Positions 30,213 through 41,011 are shown, counted from the first letter of the stretch. The stretch: 64,000 nt of DNA from Flammeovirgaceae bacterium (GCA_016709845.1 JADJMA010000063.1:186001-250000), one strand, 5' to 3'. Numbers and translations: made by a program. Notes: generated by a model from the letters alone, not told the origin.

Positions 30213-33200
30213 ATGAAGAAATTATTTCCTGTAGTAATTCTACTTGTATTCTTATTCTCGTGTTCTAAAGACAAGCCTAGCGTGCTTGTCTTTTTTAAAA
30301 CAGAAGGCTATCACCATGAGTCCATAGCGGCCGGTAAAGCAGCGCTCTTAAAAATGGGTGCTGAAAAAGGATTCGTAGTTGATACGACAGACTCTGCAGA
30401 TGCGTTTACCGAAGAGAATTTAAAGAAATATAATGCAGTTGTTTTTTTAAGCACTACGGGTGATGTATTGAATCAAGCCCAGCAAAATGAATTCATGCGA
30501 TTCATTCAGGCAGGGGGAGGTTATTTAGGTATTCACGCTGCTACGGATACAGAGTATGATTGGTGGTGGTATGGAAAGTTGGTGGGCGCTTATTTCTTAA
30601 GTCACCCCGAACAGCAAGAAGCTAAGTTTGTAAAAGTAGCACCCTTTGGTAATGGATTGAATTTGCCAGACGAATGGATGCGAAAGGATGAGTTGTATAA
30701 CTATAAAAAATCTCTCCGGATATTAACGTACTCTATAAGTTAGACGAAACCTCTTATAAGGGTGGAACTAATGGAGACAATCACCCGATTGCCTGGTATC
30801 ATGATTTTGATGGGGGCCGCTCATTCTATACGGGTATGGGCCACACGGACGAGTCGTATGTTGATCCGCAATATTTAGATCATGTGTACCAAGGATTGGT
30901 TTATGTGATGGGCAAGAGCAAACCTGATTTTAGTAAAGCCCGCGCAAAGAAAACACCTGAAGCAAACAGATTTACAAAAGTTGTGTTGGGTTATAATTTA
31001 GATGAACCAACGGAAATGGCGATTCTGCCAGACAGCCGAATCATTTTCATTGAGCGAAAGGGAGCGGTAAAACTTTACGATCCTAAGACCGACACAATCT
31101 CTGTGATCAATACATTTAATGTTGGGACAAAGTTTGAAGATGGGATGTTGGGCATTACGACCGATCCGGATTTTGAAAAGAACAAGTTGATTTACATCTA
31201 CTACGCGCATCCTGAAAGATCAGCAAACGTGTTATCGCGATTTGTTTTTGATGGAACAAAAATCGATCAGGCTTCAGAAAAGGAAATACTGGAAGTAGTT
31301 ACACAACGCGAAACATGTTGCCACACTGGTGGATCATTAACTTTTGGTCCTGGAAGAAATTTATTTCTTTCCACGGGCGATAACACAAAGTCCGTTTGAG
31401 TCGGACGGATATAGCCCGGCTGACGCACGTGCAGGACGATCTCCGTTTGATGCCATGAAATCTTCATCGAACACAAATGATTTGCGTGGAAAAATTTTAC
31501 GCATCCATCCCGAACCAGATGGAACCTATACAATCCCGGAAGGAAACCTTTTCCCGAAAGGTGAAGAAAAAACCCGACCTGAAATTTATGTAATGGGTAA
31601 CAGGAATCCATATCGAATTTCAGTTGATCAAAAAACCGGATTCTTGTATTGGGGCAAATAGGGCCAGATGCTGGTAACGATAGCGAAGAACGTGGCCCAC
31701 GTGGTTACGATGAAGTGAATCAGGCACAAAAGCCGGGGTATTTTGGCTGGCCTTTATTTGTTGGTGGAAACTATGCTTATGCTAAATATGATTTTGAAAC
31801 AAAGACAGTAGGGGCCAAAGCTGATGTTAATAAACCAATGAACACATCACCAAACAATACGGGTAAAACTGAATTGCCTCCGGTGAGTCCGCCATTCGTA
31901 TGGTACCCCTATGCGGAGTCGCCCGATTTTCCATTGGTAAAAACCGGTGGCCGCAATGCGATGGCAGGTCCTGTTTACTATTCTGAAAACTTTAAAGGAA
32001 AGGCTGAGGCGTTTCCTGATTATTTCGATGGTAAACTGTTGATGTATGATTGGATGCGCAACTGGATGCGGTTAGTTACTATGAATGAGAAAGGCGCTAT
32101 CATGGACATTGAGCCATTTATGGATAACATTCAATTCAATAATACTATTGATATGGCTTATGGCCCGGATGGAAAATTATACACGCTTGAATATGGAACT
32201 AAATGGTTTGCGCAAAACATGGATGCCCGCTTATCGCGGATTGATTATAATGGTGGCAACCGCCCACCACAAGCTGAGTTAAAGGCAAACAAGGTTTCAG
32301 GAGCTATTCCATTAGCAGTTAATTTTTCGGCTGGCGAAAGTTCTGATCCGGATGGTGATGCTGTAACCTATGAACTTGAAATTAAAGATGAAGTTCTTAA
32401 AGCAACAGCAACAAATTTTAGTTACACCTTTGATAAGCCCGGAATCTATCACCCAAAATTGATCGCAACAGATTCTAAAGGAGCAAAATCTACAACCGAA
32501 GTAACCATCATCGCAGGCAATGAACCCCCGGTAATTGATGTTACCGTGAGCGGAAATCCAGATTACTTTTTACCGGGTGGCTCGATCGATTATAAAATTT
32601 CAGTTACCGACAAAGAAGATGGATCAACAACCGATGGCAAGATTGCTGCAGGACGTGTTTTAACTACACTTGATTTTCACCCGCAAGGTTATGATGTGAC
32701 CAAAATTGCGCAAGGGCATCAACGCTCAGAATTGCCGGGTAAATTATTGATTACTGAAAGCGATTGTAAATCGTGTCACTTAACCGATGAAAAATCTGCT
32801 GGGCCAAGCTTCCGAGATGTAGCCAAGCACTATGCGAAGGATGTAAAAGCAACAGAGGTGTTGAGTAATAAAATCATGAATGGTGGCTCAGGAGTTTGGG
32901 GCGAAATAGCGATGGCAGCTCATCCACAATTGTCGAAGGAACAAACTGACACAAATGGTAGAATATATTCTTTCCTTGCGCGTGAAGAAAAGATTAAAGT
33001 TTACCACTTGCTGGGAAGACAAACTTTGCGATTGTGCCACCTCCGGGCCCCGTTGCAACTTCAGCGTATGTGCTTACTATTACGTATGAAGATAATGGCG
33101 CCAATGGCATGCCTTCGTTATCAACCACAAAACAAGTTTTCTTTAAAGCACCGATCCTCAATGCAAATAATGCGACCGACTTAACAGGTGGACTGAGAAT

Positions 33201-33554
33201 TTCAAGCGCGGCAGGTTTTAATTTTTTGACAATGTGAAGAATAATTCTTCAGCCACCTTTAAAGGGGTTGACTTATCAAGGGTTGGTAAACTTAATCTAA
33301 TGATCGTTGAACAAGCAAGTTCTAAGGGTGGTGAAGTGGAAGTATGGCTGGATTCTAAAACTGGAACAAAATTAGGAAGTGTGAATTTTGCAAACGCTCC
33401 TAAAATGGAAGTTCAGCCAGGAATATTTATGAGACCTGGTAGCATTTCGATATCAGCGACCTCTGGTAAGCATGATATAGTACTTGTATTTAAAAATGAT
33501 AAAGCCGGTGAAGGTGATTTATTTACCCTCAATCAGCTGTCATTAGCGAAGTAA
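30213..33554 (+). CDS. ThuA - PQQ-dependent sugar dehydrogenase - PKD - cytochrome c - C-terminal beta domain fusion (frame-broken)
   Basis: Lipoprotein (signal ending LVFLFSC) of about 1,114 residues. Domains in order: ThuA (about 25-235, FFKTEGYHHESIAAG, GGGYLGIHAATDTEYDWWW); a glucose/sorbosone dehydrogenase beta-propeller (about 255-680, LPDSRIIFIERKGAVKLYDP, ETCCHTGGSLTFGPG, VMGNRNPYRISVD); a PKD domain (about 690-780, DPDGDAVTYELEI); a class I cytochrome c (CKSCH near 853); and a C-terminal jelly-roll, CBM6-like segment. Frame breaks near 30708, 31388, 31655, 33010 and 33230 split it; each is one base. The fusion couples a ThuA-type keto-sugar domain to PQQ dehydrogenase and its own haem carrier, so electrons from sugar oxidation could pass internally. 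Stand-alone cytochrome and DUF1080 precede it. Confidence 0.8.
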
Positions 33555-33573
33555 ACCCTTAACAATAAAATTT

Positions 33574-34423
33574 ATGGATCGCAGAAAATTTATTCAGACA
33601 TCCGCTATTGCTACTGCCGGGATGCTTACGCTGCCTTCGATCTTTGCGGAAGCGAAAGGGAAGAGAGCAATTGGCTTGCAGTTATATACCTTGCGGGATG
33701 TGATTATGAACGATGTAAAAGGTACGCTGGATGCCGTAGCATCGTGGGGTTACACAGAAGTGGAAACCTACGGCTATGACGATGGTAAATTGTTTGGTTT
33801 GCCGGTGGCAGAGTTTAGTGCACACCTGAAAGGCCTTGGCGTAAAAGTAGCGAGTGGCCATTATGGAATAGATTTACTTTCAAATAATTGGGATAAAGCC
33901 TGCGAGGATGCTCAATTAATGGGACAAAATTATGTGGTAGTTCCGTGGTTAGATAAAAAATATTATAGTTCCTTAGATGAATTGAAACGCACGTGCAATA
34001 CAATTAATAAAGCTGCATTGGTAGCAAAAAAGCACAAGCTTAAAATGGGGTATCACAACCATGCTTTTGAGTTTGAACAAGTGGAAGGAAAAGAGATATT
34101 CGATGTTTTGCTGGACGAGCTCGATCCGAAATTGGTGGCTATGGAAATGGATTTGTATTGGGTGGTAAGAGAGCCAATCAGGATCCATTCAAATATTTTG
34201 AAAAGTATCCGGGCCGATTTGAATTGTGGCACGTAAAGGACATGGATAAAAATAATCGCGAGAACAATGCGGATGTGGGAACAGGATCCATCGATTTTAC
34301 TAAACTATTTAAGGCAGCCAGAAAATCAGGTATGAAAAATTCTTTGTAGAGCAGGAGACGTATCCTTCCAGCCCAATGCGCAGTGCGGAGAATAGTGCAA
34401 AGTATATGAAAACGATTCTTTAG
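33574..34423 (+). CDS. Exported sugar phosphate isomerase/epimerase-like protein, Tat signal (two frame breaks)
   Basis: About 283 residues. MDRRKFIQTSAIATAGMLTL is a twin-arginine signal (RRKFIQ), so the protein is exported folded. The TIM barrel has metal-ligand blocks MGYHNHAFEFEQ, VAMEMDLYWVV, FELWHVKDMDKN and, after a correction, FFVEQETYP. Breaks near 34180 and near 34345 are bridged to reach TAG 34421-34423 with the ending SAENSAKYMKTIL. Together with the cytoplasmic TIM-barrel gene at 27910 it suggests two epimerisation/isomerisation steps, one on each side of the membrane. Substrate unknown. Confidence 0.8.
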
Positions 34424-34426
34424 AAT

Positions 34427-34500
34427 AATTGACAATTAGAAAATTGACAAGCTAATTCCCTTCGTTGATCGTTTTTTTATCAACTGTTTAATTGTCAATT
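34427..34500. repeat. Inverted repeat block between TIM-barrel and TonB receptor genes
   Basis: AATTGACAATTA (34427-34438) and TAATTGTCAATT (34489-34500) are perfect 12-base inverted copies, with a further ATTGACAA at 34443-34450. Inside, GTTGAT (34464-34469) and ATCAAC (34479-34484) flank a T-rich loop. The block may serve as a terminator after the sugar locus. It is made of the same iterated-word type of sequence as other gaps in this window. Confidence 0.55.
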
Positions 34501-34527
34501 GTTTCAATTTTATTTTTCTGAGCCAAC

Positions 34528-36821
34528 GTGATTAAATTCAATTGCATTTTATTTCTACTAATCACAGTTAACACCTACGCGCAGCAGATCACTCAAACTG
34601 TCACAGGTAGTGTACGGGATGTAATCACAGGATCACAATTATCAGGTGCAAATATTTCTGTATTCGAAAAGGAAAATTTAGTAAGGGGTGTTTCATCCAA
34701 TGAGCTAGGAAAATTTTCACTCACCCTGGCTCCGGGTCGGTATCGGGTGCAAGTTTCATTTACAGGTTATTTATCAGGCGAGCAAGAACTTTTAGTCATA
34801 GCGGGAAAATCATCCCTGCTTGATGTTGCATTACAAGAATTACCGACTGTGCTGGATGAGGTAATGATAAGCCCCGAAGCATTTTCAGTTGCGGGTGTTA
34901 CTTCACTTTCTGTTGAAAAGACGTTGCGGGTTCCGGCAAACTTCTTTGACCCGGTTCGCATGCTTACATCGTACCCGGGCGTGATTGCGACTAATGATCA
35001 GGCAAATTCAATATCGGTAAAAGGCTATTCCCCCAACGGAATACTGTGGCGTTTGCAAGGGTTGGATATTGTTAATCTAATCATACGGCTAATGCCGGTA
35101 CGCTTAGCGACAAGCCAACCGTAAGTGGGGGCGGGGTTAGTATGCTCAGTGCGCAAGTTCTGAATAAAACAGATTTTTATTCAGGCAACCTGCCCCCACG
35201 CTATGGTAATGCGTTGTCTGGTATTATGGACATGTCGCTGCGTACGGGTTCAACGGAGAAAATGCAATATACAGCACAGGCAAGTTTGATTGGACTTGAT
35301 TTGGCTGTCGAAGGGCCAATCAATAAAAGTAAACAGAGTTCTTTTTTGGTTAACTATCGATACTCAACTGTGGGATTACTTTCTCAAATGGGTGTAGACT
35401 TTGGTGACGAGACGATCAACTTTCAGGATATTTCTTTCAACCTTAATTTCCCTTCGAAACGCAACGGTAATCTTTCTGTATTTGGCTTTGGTGGGTTGGG
35501 TAAAAACTTTTTTGATGCAAAGCCTGAGAGTGAATGGAAAGAAGAGAAAGATCGGTATACAATAGATTATGCAGGCTCGGCCATGGGTTTAGGATTTGTA
35601 AATCAATTTAAACCAGGTTGGGCTTCTGTTAGTTTAGGTGCATCCATTTCGGCTCAGGATCAAACCCGCACTTCCGAAAGTGTGCTAGTGCCTTATCCCC
35701 ATCTGTCTTCAGAGTATTATAATTCTAATAGACAGATTATTTCCTCATTTTTGAAGGTGACCCATAAGCTTTCAAATAAAGGAATACTTGAAGCGGGTGT
35801 TACGTCTAGTTATTTAGATAATACCATGGATGTATCTACTGTTTCCCAGGTATTACTTTATGAAATTTACACACCAAACGTGAGTGGCACCGTAGCGGGA
35901 TTATTGTTGCAACCCTATTTTAATTGGGCTCAATACTTTGGTGAGTTTAATCTGAATGCGGGAATCCGATACGTAAATTACACATACAATCAAAGTGATT
36001 CTTGGGAACCAAGAGTAAGTCTAGCCAGAAATGTGTCAAGCAATTTATTTACAATTTCTTATGGACGCACCAGTCAAGTTCAACAAACCCAGACTTATAT
36101 CACCGAAGGCAATGCAAATTTAGCCCTCACGAAAAGTGATCAGTTTACTTTTGAATGGAAACGGAAATTCAATACAAACTTGAATGTAGTTTCATCCGTA
36201 TTCTATCATCATTTGAACGATGTGCCGGTCTTTCCAGGAAATCCTATTTATTCATTGATTAATCAGTGGGAAGACTTTCCAGCTGCAAATCTGGTGAGTA
36301 AAGGAGAAGGTAGAAATTACGGGCTAGATGTGTATGTGGAAAAACGTTTTTATGGGGATTTATATTTTATGATTTCAGGCGCTTATTATCAATCACAGTT
36401 TAAAAATCCAGATGGCATGTACATGGACTCAAGGTTTAATGGAAATTTTACCAGTAGCTTTTTAACGGGTAAAGAATGGAATAAGAAGAATAAAGTTTTT
36501 GGTGTGCATGCCCGCGTTCTGTATTCAGGAGGTTTGCGACAGCTGCCTGTTAATCAAAATATTTCTGAATATGTCGGAACAACGTTTTACGATTTTTCAA
36601 ATGGGTATAGTGTTAAGTATCCAAACTATTTCCGTCCTGATTTGCGTGTGAGTTGGCGTAAAAACAAGCCTGGTTATACACGAACCTTGTCAATCGATAT
36701 CCAAAATGTAACAGGCCGACAAAATGTTGCCTACTATTATTACGACACGCTCCTGCAGGAGGTGAAAATTAAATATCAGCTCGGGCTTATTCCTGTTATA
36801 GCCTATCGGGTCGATTTCTGA
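34528..36821 (+). CDS. TonB-dependent receptor-like outer-membrane protein (one frame break)
   Basis: About 764 residues starting at GTG 34528. Signal peptide (FLLITVNTYAQ), then a carboxypeptidase-regulatory-like domain (about 24-110: TGSVRDVITGSQLSGANISV, GRYRVQVSFTGY). A plug-like segment follows (MLTSYPGVIATNDQANSISV, NGILWRLQGLDI), then a beta-barrel (from SGNLPPRYGNALSGIMDMSL to the final IAYRVDF). One break near 35085 restores a sequence with SDKPTVSGGG. No SusD partner follows. The barrel and the preceding sugar-oxidation genes make uptake of a glycoside or sugar acid plausible, but substrate is not visible. Confidence 0.8.
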
Positions 36822-36905
36822 TAAAAATCATGAATTTCAACCGTTTGTAAGCTTTATTTTGAAGCTTGGGCTGCGTACTTTGTCTCGAAATAAATCCTCA
36901 CTCAA

Positions 36906-38785
36906 ATGACTGTTACTGATAATAAAAATTATGCTGTAGATCATGCTGCACTGCTTGCCTGGGTAAATGAAATTGCCTCTTTGTGCACGCCCGATAAAAT
37001 CCATTGGTGCGATGGATCGACAGCCGAATACAATAACCTTTGTGAAGCCCTAGTGACCAAAGGAACATTCATTCGTTTAGATCAGCCAAACGTCCTAATA
37101 GCTTTGCCTGCTTTAGTGACCCAAGTGATGTGGCTCGCGTTGAAGATCGCACTTACATCTGTTGCAAAAGAAAAGAAGATGCCGGGCCAACCAATAATTG
37201 GGTAGAGCCGAAGGAAATGACGCAAACTTTACATCCACTTTTAAGCGGGTGCATGAAAGGTCGCACGATGTATGTGATTCCGTTTAGTATGGGACCGGTT
37301 GGATCTGACATTTCGCAAATCGGAATTGAAATTACTGACTCGGAATATGTAGTCGTGAATATGCATATCATGACACGCGTAGGTAAACGAGTGATTGAAA
37401 CATTAGGTAGTGATGGTGAATTTGTGAAATGTTTGCACACTGTGGGTGCACCGTTAAAAGCCGAAGAACAAGATGCCAGGTGGCCAACAAATGCAACTAC
37501 TAAATATATTGTTCATTATCCGGAAGACCGTTCAATTGTTTCTTATGGCTCCGGTTATGGGGGAAATGCCTTATTAGGTAAAAAGTGTTTTGCGTTACGC
37601 ATTGCTTCGGTAATGGCTAAAGAAGAAAACTGGTTGGCTGAGCACATGCTGTTGTTAGGAGTTGAAAGTCCGGATGGCCAGAAAAATTATTTAGGAGCTG
37701 CCTTCCCCAGTGCCTGCGGTAAAACAAACTTTGCTATGTTGATTCCACCAAAAGCTTTAAATGGTTGGAAAGTAACTACAGTAGGCGATGATATCGCTTG
37801 GATAAAACCGGGTAAAGACGGCCGCATGTATGCGATCAACCCAGAAGCGGGCTACTTTGGTGTAGCACCTGGCACGAGTGAAAAAACAAATCCAAATGCA
37901 ATGGCTACCATTGCTAAGAATACCATCTTCACCAACGTTGCCATTACGGAAGACAATGATATCTGGTGGGAGGGAATGACCAAAGAGCCACCTAAAAATT
38001 TAACAGATTGGCATGGAAAAAAATGGGATCCATCGTTGGGTAAACCAGCAGCACATCCCAATGCACGCTTTACCGCACCAGCATATCAATGTCCGTCTAT
38101 CGATTCGGAATGGGAAAACCCGGAAGGTGTATTGGTAAGTGCCTTTATTTTTGGCGGTCGAAGAAGCACAACTATTCCGTTGGTATATCAATCCAGCAAT
38201 TGGGCCTATGGTGTTTACTTAGCTGCAACCATGGGCTCGGAAACAACAGCCGCTGCATTTGGTGAAGTTGGGAAGGTGCGCAGAGATCCATTTGCTATGC
38301 TGCCGTTTTGTGGTTACCACATGGGCGATTACTTTAATCATTGGTTGCAGTTTGGAAGAAACCTGCAAGCACCACCGCGCGTGTTTGGGGTAAACTGGTT
38401 TCGTAAAGATGCTGAAGGTAAATTTATATGGCCGGGCTTTGGCGAAAACATGCGTATTTTAAAATGGATTGTGCAAAAGATCAGAGGCGAATCCAATGCA
38501 GTGGAAAGTCCTATTGGCTGGATGCCGACTTATGATGATATTGACTGGAAGGGTTTGGATTTTACACCCGAGCAATTTGAAGCGATTATGAGTATTGATC
38601 GGGAAGAGTGGAAAGCGGAGTTGTTACAACATGCCGAACTGTTCGAGCGCATGTACGATAAGCTTCCCAAAGAATTTATCTTCATGCGTGAGTTAATGCT
38701 CTCCAGTTTGTGGCGCTCCCCGGCTAAGTGGAAGTTGGAGCCCGGAACGGTATTAAACTATCAGGTATTGAAAGTTATTAAATGA
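36906..38785 (+). CDS. pckG: Phosphoenolpyruvate carboxykinase, GTP-type (one frame break)
   Basis: About 626 residues, the normal length for the GTP family; makes PEP from oxaloacetate in gluconeogenesis. N-terminal WVNEIASLCTPDKIHWCDGS, MGPVGSDISQIGIEITDSEY, the P-loop-like FPSACGKTNFAMLIPP with the active-site Cys, GDDIAWIKPGKDGRMYAINP (metal site) and FGVNWFRKD are all present. A break in 37095-37135 (LDQPNxYLCFSDPSDVARVEDRTYICCKR when corrected) interrupts the N-terminal domain. It supplies sugar phosphates when the cell grows on glycerol or organic acids. Confidence 0.92.
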
Positions 38786-38835
38786 GACCTCTTCTTGTGG
38801 CAGGCAAGCGGAATCTTATCTTGTTTGCAAACAGG

Positions 38836-38882
38836 ACTAATATTTAGATCGCGGTCTCGTTTAAGTGAGACTAAATATTAGT
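38836..38882. terminator. Stem-loop downstream of pckG
   Basis: A 12-base perfect inverted repeat with a second inner five-base stem (see the surrounding region). It lies 50 bases after pckG. There is no clear T run, so it may be an mRNA 3'-end structure or part of a dispersed repeat rather than a standard terminator. Confidence 0.4.
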
Positions 38883-38892
38883 GTTTAGTCTG

Positions 38893-38929
38893 CTCGCCCA
38901 CGATAGCCGTGAAAATTATAAAGTTGATG
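38893..38929. repeat. Dispersed intergenic repeat, copy A
   Basis: CTCGCCCACGATAGCCGTGA followed by AAAGTTGATG matches copy B at 40327-40360 (CTCGCCCGCGATGACTGCGA, then AAAGTTGTTG) with scattered transitions and a short gap. The two copies lie on either side of the YVTN gene. Confidence 0.5.
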
Positions 38930-39115
38930 TCACATGGTTAAGACCTGACTGATTTTATTAGGAACTAAGTATCTTCATGTTAACATCAACAGAGTTAGTC
39001 AGGTTGCAAAATCTGGCTTCAAAAGAGGGCATCATCGAATTTATATAAAAATTGAAACTAAGTTGTTTATCGGAAGCGGTGGAGTTGAATTAAGTTGCAA
39101 TCAAATTCAAACGAT

Positions 39116-40148
39116 ATGAATACGAAATTGGTAATCAATTTATTTTCAACAGGCGTTCTACTTGTTGCGTTAATCTTTGCGAATACCAACAGTTCTGCTC
39201 AATCAGCTCAGCGTTACTTGCTTGCCTTATCAAAGTCCGATCACAACCTAGCCATCATCGATCCAATTACACTGAAGATTCTTGGGCGCGTTCCGGTGGG
39301 ACCCGATCCTCATGAAATAATAGCCTCATCGGATGGCAAGACCGCGTATGTTTCCAATATGGGGCGTGGCTTTCATGAGATGAACGTCATTGACATCATT
39401 GCCCAAAAGGCTTTGCCAAACATTGATACAAAGTCTTTCATAGGTTTACATGGTCTCGTATTCGTTGGCGGAAAGATTTGGTTCACCGCGGAGGGCTCAA
39501 AATCGATCGGTCGCGTGGACCCCACAACAAAAGAAATTGATTGGAGTATGGGCACCGGTCAGGATAGAACGCACATGATTTATGTTACGCCTGACGAAAA
39601 AAGAATTTACGACAAATGTCACTTCGTCAACAGTAAGTATTCTTGCGGACACATTGTTGATGCCGGGGAAAGGTGCGCCATCATCAGCAAAACCCCGCAA
39701 CGAGTGGACTCAAACCGTTATTCCCGTAGGCCAGGGCTCTGAAGGATTTGATGTTTCACCTGATGGTAAACAACTATGGACCGCTGGTTCTGGCGATGGA
39801 ATAATTTCGATCATCAATCTGACAAGTAAAAAGGTGGCCTTTACAATTGATGCTAAGGTTATGGGAGCAAACCGGCTAAAGTTTACACCCGATGGTAAGC
39901 GAGTACTGATTACAAGTCTTGGAATTGGTGATCTGTTTATTTACGATGTAGCATCGCGCAAGGAATTAAAACGATTAAGTATTGGCCATGGAGCCTCAGG
40001 CATTCTTATGGATCCAGATGGAACCCGCGCATTTGTTGCCTGTTCACCTGATAATTTTGTGGCTGTTATTGATCTGAAAATGCTCGAAGTCATCGGTAAA
40101 TTTGAGATTAAGGGACCCGATGGTTTGGCTTGGTCCATTAAACCTTAA
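39116..40148 (+). CDS. YVTN-type beta-propeller secreted protein (one frame break)
   Basis: About 344 residues from ATG 39116 (an upstream TTG is possible but the signal peptide MNTKLVINLFSTGVLLVAL fits this start; cleavage after SSAQ). Repeats of the form V(P/S)PDGKxxY/VxxxxxxxVxVID are seen (ASSDGKTAYVSN, VSPDGKQLWTAG, FTPDGKRVLITS, MDPDGTRAFVAC), the pattern of 40-residue YVTN propellers. One break near 39605 joins DEKRIY to TNVTSSTVSI. Such proteins are usually periplasmic or surface binding scaffolds; the ligand is unknown. Both flanks contain related non-coding repeats. Confidence 0.75.
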
Positions 40149-40155
40149 GCTTCAT

Positions 40156-40190
40156 AGTTGTTGACCCGCAACAGTAAATTATTTTGTCAT
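40156..40190. repeat. Dispersed intergenic repeat, copy C
   Basis: AGTTGTTGACCCGCAACAGT and following AAATTATTTTGTCAT match 40353-40386 (AGTTGTTGACCCGAAACACT, then TATTATTTT) in direct orientation with few differences. It lies directly after the YVTN stop. The next bases (GTCATTCGAGCGAG) resemble widely dispersed GTCATnnCGAGCGA-type intergenic elements. Confidence 0.5.
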
Positions 40191-40230
40191 TCGAGCGAGT
40201 AATTTTATTGTTGAATTATTGAAGAAATTT

Positions 40231-40297
40231 AAACGAGACCCGGAATCGCCTTCTGTCTTATATTTTCCTCTCATTAATGAGATCGAGGCTCTCGTTT
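40231..40297. repeat. Nested palindromes downstream of the YVTN gene
   Basis: AAACGAGA (40231-40238) and TCTCGTTT (40290-40297) are inverted copies enclosing the perfect 14-base palindrome TCTCATTAATGAGA (40269-40282). The block lies between convergent genes (YVTN plus, DinB minus) and could terminate both, or be the core of the dispersed repeat that flanks it. Confidence 0.5.
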
Positions 40298-40326
40298 CAA
40301 TAATGATAATATTTAAGTAAGTATTT

Positions 40327-40386
40327 CTCGCCCGCGATGACTGCGAGATAAAAGTTGTTGACCCGAAACACTTATTATTTTATAAG
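40327..40386. repeat. Dispersed intergenic repeat, copies B and C-prime
   Basis: The first half (CTCGCCCGCGATGACTGCGA) matches copy A at 38893. The second half (AGTTGTTGACCCGAAACACT) matches copy C at 40156. The element therefore joins both modules, which occur singly on the two sides of the YVTN gene. It lies six bases from the DinB stop. Confidence 0.5.
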
Positions 40387-40391
40387 CCATC

Positions 40392-40866
40392 TTACCGCTC
40401 CCAAAACTTTGGTGGCTCAATTCCCAATGATCGCAGGTAAACATAACCCTGCCCCGATGATGAATTTCATTATCAATAATGTAGAGTAAAGTCCAATAAA
40501 CTTTTCCTTCCCACATACCAAAGGCTTTATCATTTTCCTGTAGTCTACCTTCCGGTACCTGCGGCCACAAGGTATTAAGTTGTTCGGTCGCCTTATCCCA
40601 CATGGAAAGAAGCTCTTGCTTTGTCTTTGGCGCTTTTGGCGCTTCATACTTGGCCACACATGGGTAACAATGCCGTCCATACTAGGCGCTGCCATGCCAA
40701 TCATTTCCAAAGCTAATTCAGCAAAAGGACGCATACCACCCACCGAATAGGTAAAGAGTTTATCTTCCGGGAAAGCCTCTATGACTCTTCGAGTGAGATT
40801 ACGATGTCCTTGCCAGTGTTCAAGAAGTTGCTCGGTTGTTAATGTCGGAGAATCGGTGGTTTTCAT
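40392..40866 (-). CDS. DinB family protein (two frame breaks)
   Basis: About 158 residues of the DinB/YfiT four-helix family. N-terminus TTEQLLEHWQGHRNLTRRVI, FTYSVGGMRPFAELALEMIG (first metal-site His is replaced or shifted), then FGMWEGKVYWTLLYIIDNEI and, after correction of a break near 40433, HHRGQGYVYLRSLGIEPPKF with the paired His of the family and stop TAA 40392-40394. Another break near 40650 joins MDGIVTHVW to the second part. Family members are metal-dependent, often thiol-related enzymes; substrate unknown. Confidence 0.75.
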
Positions 40867-40883
40867 ATTTACTGTTTTAGTTT

Positions 40884-40913
40884 TTTGAATTATTATATGT
40901 GAAGATACGTTTG
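40884..40913 (+). promoter_or_regulatory. Bacteroidota promoter upstream of the luciferase-like gene
   Basis: TTTG (40884-40887), an 18-base spacer, then TACGTTTG (40906-40913) match the Bacteroidota -33/-7 consensus (TTTG ... TAnnTTTG). Transcription would start near 40920, about 90 bases before the start codon at 41012, leaving an inverted repeat in the 5' UTR. Confidence 0.5.
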
Positions 40914-40945
40914 CCCAGTGACAGCCCTATGTCAGCATTAAAGCT

Positions 40946-40967
40946 AATTCGAATTTATTTTCGAATT
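40946..40967. promoter_or_regulatory. Perfect inverted repeat in the 5' UTR of the luciferase-like gene
   Basis: AATTCGAA-TTTATT-TTCGAATT is a perfect 8-6-8 inverted repeat between the predicted promoter and the start codon at 41012. It could be a repressor site or an mRNA hairpin. No regulator gene is adjacent. Confidence 0.4.
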
Positions 40968-41011
40968 CTCTTATAAATGTTTGAATGTGAGGTATTAAAG
41001 ATTTATAGATA

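Larger units (their letters stand above)
38786..39094. other. Gene-free region with stem-loop and dispersed-repeat remnant
   Basis: No coding frame is supported here. It holds a hairpin: ACTAATATTTAG (38836-38847) and CTAAATATTAGT (38871-38882) are perfect inverted copies, with inner arms GTCTC (38854-38858) and GAGAC (38867-38871). Downstream, 38893-38929 (CTCGCCCACGAT...AAAGTTGATG) is an imperfect relative of 40327-40360. The remainder up to the YVTN gene shows nothing recognisable. Confidence 0.5.

Noticed and set aside
31267..31611. 114-residue minus-strand ORF
   Set aside because: Antisense shadow of the PQQ dehydrogenase domain; no motif.
38893..40386. Transposon carrying the YVTN gene
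   Set aside because: The flanking repeats are imperfect, partly in direct orientation and modular, with no transposase and no visible target duplication; they are reported as dispersed repeats instead.
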